Source of the DNA: Caenispirillum bisanense
GTDB taxonomy: Bacteria > Pseudomonadota > Alphaproteobacteria > Rhodospirillales > UBA2165
Assembly: GCA_945877815.1 (NCBI GenBank)
Contig: CAMDWJ010000029.1
Span: 1-50,260, forward strand
Length of the DNA stretch: 50,260 nucleotides
Reading direction: 5' to 3'
Part shown: positions 36,967-44,625 of the stretch, piece after piece
Layout: each line of letters begins with the position of its first letter
How positions within the stretch are numbered: position 1 is the first letter of the stretch
The notes under the pieces: generated by a model
Databases searched by the model: none
Seen by the model: the letters and a program-made list of their open reading frames with translations, nothing else
Told to the model about the DNA's origin: nothing
Made by a program: the position numbers and the translations under genes

Positions 36967-36990
36967 CGGGCCTTTAATATTTCAAACGCA

Positions 36991-38064
36991 ATGAAAGACA
37001 AGCCGTTCGTTGCGCCGTCCGACAGGTCGGTCCTGATTTTCCGTCGCGGGAGCATCGGCGACGCCGTAGTCAGCGTGCCCGCCCTCAACGAAATCGCACG
37101 CCGCCACCCCAACGCGCAACGCTGGATTTTGACCAATCTGCCGGTCATGGAAACCGCAGCTGCATTACAGACTGTCCTTAAGAATAGCACGCTCGTCCAC
37201 GGCTTCATAAGCCTACCGCCCGGCGGCGGTGGATTGGCGAGCCTGTGGGCCGTGATCCGGCGTATCCAAGCGCTTGGTCCGGACAGGCTCATCTATCTCT
37301 CCGAGCCGTCCGGTTTTTCGGCCCGCATCAAGGAATGGCTGTTTTTCCGCCTGTGCGGGATTCACGACATGGACGGAATCTACCCCGCGGGCGGTTTCGG
37401 CACCTATCGGCAGGTGGCCGATGGGCTGTGGGAGGCCGAATCGTCGCGCTTGCTGCGCGCCATCGGCGCCGAATCGGCCATTCCAGACTGGACCTTTCCC
37501 TTCCTCGACAGCGAACGGGCCGAGGCTGCATCGCACATCGCGGGCTGGCCGGGGCGGTCGCGCTATATTTTGTTCAGTCTGGGCGCCAAATTGCCTGACA
37601 AGGATTGGGGCGACGCGAACTGGACTCGCGTACTCGCCGCACTATCGCAAAGCGCGCCCGACCTCGGACTCCTCGCCATCGGCGCAGCCGACGAATCGGC
37701 GCGCACACGGCGTGTGCTCGCGGCGTGGCGCGGGCCGACACTCGATCTGTGTGGCCGCACACCGCCCCGGATCAGCGCCTTGGTCGGCGAGGGTGCCGTC
37801 TTCTATCTCGGGCACGACAGCGGACCGATGCATCTCGCAGCTCTCGTCGGAACACCCTGTATCGCTGTCTTCAGCGCCCGCGCGAAACCCGGCGTGTGGT
37901 TCCCGCGCGGCCAACGCAACCGCATCTTCTATCCGTGGGCGGCCGAACCCGGCACCCCGGCGCGGGCCGGGTTCCGCTCGGCCGGCACCTCGATCGGGAC
38001 CATCGAGCCGGATCAGGTTATTGCCGCGGCCATAGAACTTTTGGCAACGCCCGCCCGCTCGTGA
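36991..38064 (+). CDS. Glycosyltransferase family 9 (heptosyltransferase-like)
   Basis: 357 residues. The start at 36991 (MKDKPFVAPSDRSVLIFRRG) is chosen because SVLIFRRGSIGDAVVSVPAL is the usual N-terminus of the family; 74 upstream in-frame codons would run antisense over the divergent gene. FYLGHDSGPMHLAALVGTPC and the ADP-sugar-binding D-S-G-P-M-H motif are typical of GT9 enzymes such as WaaC and WaaF, although GT9 members in polysaccharide loci often transfer other sugars. asnB follows 12 bp downstream, probably on the same transcript. Confidence 0.87.
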   Translation: MKDKPFVAPSDRSVLIFRRGSIGDAVVSVPALNEIARRHPNAQRWILTNLPVMETAAALQTVLKNSTLVHGFISLPPGGGGLASLWAVIRRIQALGPDRLIYLSEPSGFSARIKEWLFFRLCGIHDMDGIYPAGGFGTYRQVADGLWEAESSRLLRAIGAESAIPDWTFPFLDSERAEAASHIAGWPGRSRYILFSLGAKLPDKDWGDANWTRVLAALSQSAPDLGLLAIGAADESARTRRVLAAWRGPTLDLCGRTPPRISALVGEGAVFYLGHDSGPMHLAALVGTPCIAVFSARAKPGVWFPRGQRNRIFYPWAAEPGTPARAGFRSAGTSIGTIEPDQVIAAAIELLATPARS

Positions 38065-38076
38065 TATTGGGACACC

Positions 38077-39981
38077 ATGTGCGGAATTACCGGACTCGTG
38101 GGCGCCAGACCCGTCAATCGCGCCACTGTCGCGGCGATGACCGATGTTCTGGCCCATCGCGGGCCTGATGATTCGGGTCTCTGGACTAGCCCCGACGGGC
38201 GCGTGATCCTCGGCCACCGTCGACTGGCCATCATCGATCCTACTCCGGCCGGCCATCAACCGATGCAGGCCGGCAGCCAAGTCGTAACCTTCAACGGCGA
38301 AATCTACAATTATATCGAACTGGCCGAACGCCTGAAGAGTGCCGGCTTGACGTTTCAAACGCACAGCGACACCGAAGTCCTGCTCGCCGCCTATCGCCAT
38401 TGGGGCGAAGATTGCGTGCGCGAGTTCAACGGCATGTTCGCTTTCGCGATCTACGATTCCGACCGTCGCGCCCTGTTCTGCGCACGCGACCGATTCGGCG
38501 AAAAACCGTTCCTGTTCCGCGCCGCCGCCGATCATTTCGCCTTCGCCTCGGAGTATAAGGCCTTGCTGCGCGTCGGCAGTATCGCCGATCGCATCGACGA
38601 GGTACGCCTCGCGCGGTTCCTGTTCCATCCGTCGCAAGGCCTCGATGACGGATTGGACACCGTTTTTGCAGGCGTCTCGCAATTGCCGCCCGCCCACATG
38701 CTGACCCTCGATCTCGATAGCCTCGCTTGGCGCATGCGACGTTATTGGGATGCTAGCCCGAATGCCGCGCCCGCCACACTCGGTGAGGCCGATGCGCAAC
38801 GGCAATTCCGCGACTTGCTCGTCGATTCGGTGCGTTTGCGCTTGCGTAGCGATGTGGCGCAGGGCTCTTGTCTGTCGGGCGGACTCGATTCAAGCGCCAT
38901 CGTCTGCATCGCGCGCGGCCTGCTGGGCGACGACACGCCTTACGACACATTCACCGGCCGCTTTCCAAATTCCAGCGCCGATGAAGGGCCATGGGCGGAC
39001 GAGGTGGTTCGCGCGGCCCACACAAGCAGCCATATCGCCGAGCCGACGCCCGGAAGCCTTCTCGATGACATGGCGGACTTCGCCTGGCACAACGAGCTTC
39101 CGACCGGCAGCGCCAGCCAATATGCCCAATGGTGCGTCTTTCGTTTGGCCAAAGAAAGCGGCGTGACCGTACTACTCGACGGCCAGGGCGCAGATGAACT
39201 GCTCGGAGGCTACGAGCAATATTTCGGACCTTATTTGGACAGCCTGCCCGCGAGCCGGCGCCAAACGGAAGACCAAGCCATCCGGGCGCGTTACCCGCTC
39301 GGGCTTGCCTCGCCCCGCCAGCGCCTGTCGCGCGCCGCGCCGCGCCGCCTCGCTCATTGGATCGCCGGCGTCGGTGGTGCCGGCAGCGATCCGGCCTTTG
39401 GTCTCGAGTGGGATCTCGCCCGACGCATGTATTACGAATTGCCCAAGCTTGATGCGGATGACGCAATCCATCCCCTCGCCGCCGCCCTGCGCCGCGACAT
39501 GCTGACTGCCACCTTGCCGGTGCTGTTGCGCTATGGCGATCGCAATTCCATGGCGCATGCGCGCGAGGTGCGACTGCCCTTTTGCGACCACCGCCTAGCC
39601 GAGTTCGTCTTTTCCCTGCCCGCCGAATTCCTCATGGGAGGCGCCGAGACCAAGCACCTGTTGCGCGGCGCCATGAGCGGCATACTGCCGGAGAAGATTC
39701 GCACGCGCTGGAACAAGCAGGGATTCGTACCGCCGCAGGCCGATTGGTTCGCAGGCTCCCTCGGCGGCGCTGTGCGCACGATCATCGAAGATCCGAATTT
39801 CGGCGGGACCGGCTTTTGGCGCGCCCATTGGTGGCGCGCCGTTCTGGCTCGTTTCGAGCGTGGCGAGACCCATCTCGCCGGCGTTTTGTGGCGACCATTC
39901 ATGGAACAGGCCTGGCGTCGGCATTTCGTCGCGCGGATCGCGCGTCAACCCGTTCTTCCCGTGTTCGCCGAAGCACACTGA
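38077..39981 (+). CDS. asnB: AsnB-type glutamine amidotransferase, copy 1
   Basis: 634 residues. The mature N-terminal nucleophile is Cys2 (MCGITGLVG), with LAHRGPDDSG and VTFNGEIYNY forming the glutaminase domain. The synthetase domain has the ATP pyrophosphatase loop LSGGLDSSAIVC near residue 265 and VLLDGQGADELLGGYEQYF. Family members make asparagine, but paralogues in O-antigen and capsule loci (for example WbpS) amidate uronic acids. Given WecC in the same locus, a ManNAcA-amidating role is plausible here (inference). Its stop overlaps the ATG of the next glycosyltransferase (TGATG). Confidence 0.9.
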   Translation: MCGITGLVGARPVNRATVAAMTDVLAHRGPDDSGLWTSPDGRVILGHRRLAIIDPTPAGHQPMQAGSQVVTFNGEIYNYIELAERLKSAGLTFQTHSDTEVLLAAYRHWGEDCVREFNGMFAFAIYDSDRRALFCARDRFGEKPFLFRAAADHFAFASEYKALLRVGSIADRIDEVRLARFLFHPSQGLDDGLDTVFAGVSQLPPAHMLTLDLDSLAWRMRRYWDASPNAAPATLGEADAQRQFRDLLVDSVRLRLRSDVAQGSCLSGGLDSSAIVCIARGLLGDDTPYDTFTGRFPNSSADEGPWADEVVRAAHTSSHIAEPTPGSLLDDMADFAWHNELPTGSASQYAQWCVFRLAKESGVTVLLDGQGADELLGGYEQYFGPYLDSLPASRRQTEDQAIRARYPLGLASPRQRLSRAAPRRLAHWIAGVGGAGSDPAFGLEWDLARRMYYELPKLDADDAIHPLAAALRRDMLTATLPVLLRYGDRNSMAHAREVRLPFCDHRLAEFVFSLPAEFLMGGAETKHLLRGAMSGILPEKIRTRWNKQGFVPPQADWFAGSLGGAVRTIIEDPNFGGTGFWRAHWWRAVLARFERGETHLAGVLWRPFMEQAWRRHFVARIARQPVLPVFAEAH

Positions 39982-41201
39982 TGCGCATCGTTCTGGTCAA
40001 TCACTGCCACCCCGATACGCCGCATATCTGCGCGACGCGGATGCGCGAATTTGCCCGCGCCCTCGCCACACGCGGACATCGCGTGGCCCTGGTGACCGAA
40101 AGCTTACGTGGCGCCGGCCCCGTCCCGTCGCCCCGCGATATCGCCGAGATGTTGAAGGCCGGGCAGGAACCCTCGCCCATGGTGGTGGCCTGCGCGCCGA
40201 AGCGCCGCCTGATTCTCACCGCATTGCGCCGCGGACTCTGGCCGTGGGGCATTCGCCAGGCCGTGATCGCGGATCAATATCTGCGTCACGGCGGATTGTT
40301 CGCCGACTGGCGCGCCGGCGCTAAACCTTATGCCCAAGTGTTGGCCGAGCATTTCAAGCCCGATGTGGTTTGGGCGAATTTCGGCAGCACCGATTGTTGG
40401 CGTCTCGCCCAGGACATCGCCCATGCCGCTGGTTGCCCATGGGTCGCGGACGTCAAGGATTTCTGGGCCAGCTTCATTCCCGGACCGTTGCGCAACCGCC
40501 TGGCTGCGCGCTATCGCGATGCCGCCGCCTGGACGGCGTTTTCGCAAACCCATGCCGATCATGTCCGGCCCTGGTTCGGATCCGATTTCCATGTCGTCTA
40601 TAGCGGCTTCGCGACCGAAACGATCCGCGATACAGAATCCGTCGATGCCGGCGGGCCAATCGTTATGACGTTAACCGGCAGCGTCTATGGCGGTCTCGCA
40701 CTGAAGCCCCTGTTGAGCGCGATTGCCGCCTGGGCGAGCCGCCAATCCGACGAGGTGAGGCGGCGTCTCATGTTCATCTATCGCGGCAACGATCTGTACG
40801 AAGTCGGTGCGGCGCTAGCGCGCGCGAAGCTTCCCATTGAGGCGAAGGCCGGTGGATTCGTTCCCATCGACGAATTGCAGGAACTGCACCGCCAATCCTT
40901 CGTCAATCTTTACGTGACCAGCGCGCGCACGTTCCATCACAAGACCATCGAATTGTTGGCAGCGCGGCGGCCGATCATCGCCTTTCCGTCCGATCATGAT
41001 GAAGCCAACGATATTGTCGATCGCGCCGAAGGCATTTTTCACAATTGCCGCTCGGAGAACGAGATCGCGCACGGCCTCAGCGACGCGCTCAACCGTTTCG
41101 AACGCAATGCGGGCCCAATTCCGGCCGGACTTCGTCAATTCGGTTGGGATGCGCAAGCGGTGGAATTGGAGAAAGTCTTCGCGCGGGTCGTACGCCGTTA
41201 G
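39981..41201 (+). CDS. Glycosyltransferase, GT-B type
   Basis: 406 residues from MRIVLVNHCHPDTPHICATR. HICATRMREFARALATRGHRV resembles the N-terminal domain of GT4-like enzymes. The C-terminal half (TLTGSVYGGLALKPLL, FVPIDELQELHRQSFVNLYV, HKTIELLAARRPIIAF) fits a GT-B donor domain with the Glu of TIELLAARRP. It sits between the two AsnB copies. It is translationally coupled to asnB copy 1, and its stop shares TTAG with the stop of the convergent asnB copy 2. The substrates are unknown. Confidence 0.8.
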   Translation: MRIVLVNHCHPDTPHICATRMREFARALATRGHRVALVTESLRGAGPVPSPRDIAEMLKAGQEPSPMVVACAPKRRLILTALRRGLWPWGIRQAVIADQYLRHGGLFADWRAGAKPYAQVLAEHFKPDVVWANFGSTDCWRLAQDIAHAAGCPWVADVKDFWASFIPGPLRNRLAARYRDAAAWTAFSQTHADHVRPWFGSDFHVVYSGFATETIRDTESVDAGGPIVMTLTGSVYGGLALKPLLSAIAAWASRQSDEVRRRLMFIYRGNDLYEVGAALARAKLPIEAKAGGFVPIDELQELHRQSFVNLYVTSARTFHHKTIELLAARRPIIAFPSDHDEANDIVDRAEGIFHNCRSENEIAHGLSDALNRFERNAGPIPAGLRQFGWDAQAVELEKVFARVVRR

Positions 41202-43210
41202 GCGGCCGCTTCCATCCCCCGGCCCTCGATCCAATGGGCGTGCCAAGCCGCGAGATTATACAGTACCCAGACCGACAACGAGGTGTCGCGCCGTCCACTG
41301 CGATGATCCGAGATCAAGCCTGCAACAATAGCGCGGTCGAAACCGATCTCGGCAAGCATCGGCGACGATAATATCTGTCGTTCGGCCTGAGCGCCGAAAC
41401 CGCCGCGCAGCCAGTCCGCCATTGGTGCCGCGAACCCCATCTTCTTGCGATTGATGATGTCGTCTGGAATGATCCCGGCCACTGCGCGCTTCAACAGATG
41501 CTTCGGATCGCCGCTTTTGACCTTCGCGCCTTGCGGGATGTCCATCGTGAATTCGACCAGCGCGTGATCGAGAAACGGCACGCGCGCCTCGAGCGAGGAA
41601 GCCATCGTGATTTTGTCGACACGCATCAGCAGCAATTCGGGCAAACGCAATTTGAACTCGTTGTGAATCATGCGTGTCAGTTGATCGCGTCCCGGATGGT
41701 CTCGATCGAAGGGCGCTAGGTAAGAGTGCGCGACCTCGAAACTGTCCGGTTTCAGAATCGCCGGATCGAGCATCCCGGCGCGGATCACATCCTCAGCCCC
41801 CGTCGGCATCGGTACCGTGAACCCATTCAGCAGATCCCGCTTTTGCGATTCCCAGAACGCAATCGATCCGGACCAGAAGGGCTCGCGCCCCATCGCCATA
41901 CGCTGGGTTACCTCAGCATAGAGGCCGAAACGGTCCTGCGACCGCGCGAGGATACCGCCGCCCCAGGCCATGCCGCGCTGCACGGCTTGGGGCAGCGCAC
42001 TCATCACCCGATGCAACGTAAGCTGCGCCATGTAGCTGCGGTAGCCGCAAAACTGCTCATCCGATCCCTCGCCCACCTGAATGACCTTGATGCCTGCCTT
42101 GCGCGCGAGTTCGGAAACGAAATGGAGCGGGATGCAGACCCAATCGGCGAGGGGTTCATCCTGCTGATGCACCAGATCAGCGACATAACCGATCATGTCG
42201 GCCTCGTTCACCAAGACTTCGTGATGATTGGTCTTGAACAGCGTGGCGATGCGGCGCGCGTGGTCGAGCTCGTTGAGATGTTTATGATCGCTGAACCCGA
42301 CGGTGAAGGTATTGACCGGCTTATCTGTGAACCGGTCCATCAAGGCGACATTGGCCGAGGAATCGATGCCGCCTGACAGGAACGCGCCATAGGGCACGTC
42401 GGACATCATATGCGATTCGACGGCTTTCTCGAGACGCTCACGTACCCCGTCCACATAATAGTCGAAACGCTCGCTTTCGCTGAGGCGCGCGACGCGCTCT
42501 GGCTCGATGCCACGGCCGGGTGCCGCGTCCCAATAAAGCTGGCTGCGCATCGTGCCGTCGGCTTCGATTTCCAGATAGGTCGAGCACGGCAGCTTATAGA
42601 TGCCGTCGAACATGGTGAGCGGGGCCGGCGTCGTGAGATAGGTGAGATAGTGATAGAGCGCGATCGGGCACACACGGCGCGGCAGGCGCGTATCGGCCAG
42701 GAGCCCCTTGATCTCGGATGCGAAGTGGAACTCGCCGTCGTGCCGCGTGAAATAGATTGGCTTGATTCCCACCCGGTCGCGGGCAAGCGTCAGGCGACGC
42801 TTGCGGTGGTCCCAAATCGCGAAGGCGAACATGCCTTGCAATCGCGGCAGTAGCCCGTCGATACCCCAGTGCTCGTAACCGTGGATCAGAACCTCGGTGT
42901 CGGAATGGTCGGTGCGGAATTTGTACCCGGCGGCCACGAGTTCGGCGCGCAACGCCACGTGATTGTAGATTTCACCGTTGAAGACGATGAACATCGAACC
43001 GTCCTGGTTCGGCATCGGCTGGTTTGCGATTTCCGAGAGGTCGATGATGGTGAGTCGGCGGTGGCCGAGCCCGGCCGAGCCGTCCGGCGACATCCAGACG
43101 CCCTCGCCGTCCGGACCGCGATGGGCAAGCGCCCCTGTCATGCGGGTGAGCAGGCCGCGGTCGGCTGCACCCGCGGCTCGATAGGACAATATCCCGGCAA
43201 TCCCGCACAT
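41198..43210 (-). CDS. asnB: AsnB-type glutamine amidotransferase, copy 2
   Basis: 670 residues. Cys2 (MCGIAGILSY), LAHRGPDGEGVW and IVFNGEIYNHVALR form the glutaminase domain; FLSGGIDSSANVALM near residue 278 is the ATP loop, and QVGEGSDEQFCGYRSYMAQ and KMGFAAPMADWLRG complete the synthetase domain. It is clearly a different subgroup from copy 1: the two share motifs but differ in length and most positions. Either could be the cell's asparagine synthetase, but both lie in a glycan locus. It is convergent with the preceding glycosyltransferase and divergent from the amidohydrolase at 43469. Confidence 0.9.
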   Translation of the reverse strand: MCGIAGILSYRAAGAADRGLLTRMTGALAHRGPDGEGVWMSPDGSAGLGHRRLTIIDLSEIANQPMPNQDGSMFIVFNGEIYNHVALRAELVAAGYKFRTDHSDTEVLIHGYEHWGIDGLLPRLQGMFAFAIWDHRKRRLTLARDRVGIKPIYFTRHDGEFHFASEIKGLLADTRLPRRVCPIALYHYLTYLTTPAPLTMFDGIYKLPCSTYLEIEADGTMRSQLYWDAAPGRGIEPERVARLSESERFDYYVDGVRERLEKAVESHMMSDVPYGAFLSGGIDSSANVALMDRFTDKPVNTFTVGFSDHKHLNELDHARRIATLFKTNHHEVLVNEADMIGYVADLVHQQDEPLADWVCIPLHFVSELARKAGIKVIQVGEGSDEQFCGYRSYMAQLTLHRVMSALPQAVQRGMAWGGGILARSQDRFGLYAEVTQRMAMGREPFWSGSIAFWESQKRDLLNGFTVPMPTGAEDVIRAGMLDPAILKPDSFEVAHSYLAPFDRDHPGRDQLTRMIHNEFKLRLPELLLMRVDKITMASSLEARVPFLDHALVEFTMDIPQGAKVKSGDPKHLLKRAVAGIIPDDIINRKKMGFAAPMADWLRGGFGAQAERQILSSPMLAEIGFDRAIVAGLISDHRSGRRDTSLSVWVLYNLAAWHAHWIEGRGMEAAA

Positions 43211-43468
43211 GGGCCGTTTCTATACTGGCGGAGGGCTTCCACCAATCCCTTCCCACCGAACGGGGTTAACGGGGCCCAGCGCACCGCTGCCGGGCAATTC
43301 CTACCTGCTTCACACGCTCCAGACGCCGGACCTTGTGGAAGCTATCGTTCCGGCCTGTGTGAACCACCATCTCCAATACGGGAAACACGTCATGGCCGCC
43401 AAGAGTCGGCGGGACTACCTAGAGACATCCTTCCAGACAACCGCTGCCGAAAGAGCCGAAGTACCGTC

Positions 43469-44506
43469 ATGCGTAAGGTCGATGCCATCAATCACGTCTT
43501 TCCCAAGGTTTATTGGGACAGGATGCGCACGCAGATCGACCGCAAATCGGCGCTGACCGACGATGTTCGCCTGGGTCCGGCGCTGATGGATCTCGATGCA
43601 CGATTCAGGCTGATGGATATGTTCGACGGCTACGAGCAGATCCTGGCACTGACCGCGCCGCCGCTCGAGGCCCTATTTACCCCGGAGGTCGCGATCGACA
43701 TGGCGCGCCTCGCCAATGACGGCATGGCCGAAATCGTAGCACTCCATCCGGATCGTTTTCCGGGCTTCCTCGCATCGCTGCCGATGGCAACATCGGATGC
43801 CGCCGTCGCGGAGATTTATCGTGCCGTCAAGGATCTCGGCGCGCTTGGCGTACAGATCTTCACCAACGTCAACGGTCGCGCCCTCGACCTCGCCGAATAT
43901 TTTCCGATCTTTCACGCCTGTTACACGCTCGACGTGCCGATGGTCATGCATCCGGTACAGGGTGGCGAGATGTCGAAACATGTCAACGAAGTGCGCGCGC
44001 AATACGGAATCTGGATGACGTTGGGCGAGCCGTTCGAGACGACAGTCGCCCAGGCCCGGCTCGTCTTTTCCGGCCTGATGGACAAGCTGCCGGGCATTAA
44101 GATCCTCACCCACCGTATGGGCGAGATGATGCCGATGGTGACAGACCGTTCGGCCACGGACCAGCCGGCCTTCGGGCGTGTGACCGATTTCGAGCGCCGC
44201 CCTAAGCGCCTCAAAAAACCGCACGCGGAATATTTCAAGGATTTCTACACGGACACAATGCTCTGCGGCACGCGCGAGACGATCGAACGCGGACTCGCAC
44301 ATTATCCGCGAGATAGGATTTTGTTTGCCAGCGGAGCCGCGATCGATGACGAAAAGGACGCGGATCGCATCGGCAGCAGGATCGCGCTCATCGATTCGCT
44401 CGAGATCGATCCCGCTTGGAAAGAGGACATCTACTGGCGCAACGCGGCGAAGATCATGAACTTCGATCGCCGCCACGAGATCATTCCGAAGCGGATCAGG
44501 GCGTAA
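43469..44506 (+). CDS. Amidohydrolase-2 family protein with degenerate metal site
   Basis: 345 residues resembling ACMSD/gamma-resorcylate decarboxylase-type TIM barrels (LDARFRLMDMFDGYEQILAL, LGVQIFTNVNGRALDLAEYF, TTVAQARLVFSGLMDKLPGI). In active members the N-terminus reads DxHxH, one His lies in the middle, and an Asp in a GTD-like motif closes the metal site. Here the N-terminus is VDAINHVFP (Ile7 replaces the first His; His9 is kept). His161 (VMHPVQ) and His215 (LTHRMG) remain, but the Asp position is Gly289 (FASGAAID). Weak or altered metal binding is likely. The start is chosen from homology; no good ribosome site is present. The 258 bp upstream hold no gene I can support. Confidence 0.8.
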   Translation: MRKVDAINHVFPKVYWDRMRTQIDRKSALTDDVRLGPALMDLDARFRLMDMFDGYEQILALTAPPLEALFTPEVAIDMARLANDGMAEIVALHPDRFPGFLASLPMATSDAAVAEIYRAVKDLGALGVQIFTNVNGRALDLAEYFPIFHACYTLDVPMVMHPVQGGEMSKHVNEVRAQYGIWMTLGEPFETTVAQARLVFSGLMDKLPGIKILTHRMGEMMPMVTDRSATDQPAFGRVTDFERRPKRLKKPHAEYFKDFYTDTMLCGTRETIERGLAHYPRDRILFASGAAIDDEKDADRIGSRIALIDSLEIDPAWKEDIYWRNAAKIMNFDRRHEIIPKRIRA

Positions 44507-44519
44507 AATGGCCCATCTT

Positions 44520-44577
44520 GCCCGGACTTGGTCCGGGCATCCACGAGTCTTTTCGCGCTATCGCGCTTTTCTCCGAG
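44520..44577. repeat. Intergenic palindromes between convergent genes
   Basis: GCCCGGACTTGGTCCGGGC (44520-44538) is a perfect 8-bp stem with a 3-nt loop, a sequence commonly seen as a dispersed palindrome in alphaproteobacteria. About 10 bp later, TTTTCGCGCTATCGCG plus CTTTTC looks like a short bidirectional terminator (CGCG stem with a T-rich flank on one side and an A/T-rich flank on the other). They lie between the stops of the convergent amidohydrolase and CoxL-like genes. Confidence 0.65.
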
Positions 44578-44625
44578 GATAGCCGCAACAAGTGCGGCCA
44601 TGACGATAAAATATCTATAACTCTC

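Noticed and set aside
43211-43468. A plus-strand ORF running from 43209 into the amidohydrolase gene
   Set aside because: It uses another frame from the amidohydrolase, shows no domain, and its sequence looks like untranslated DNA.
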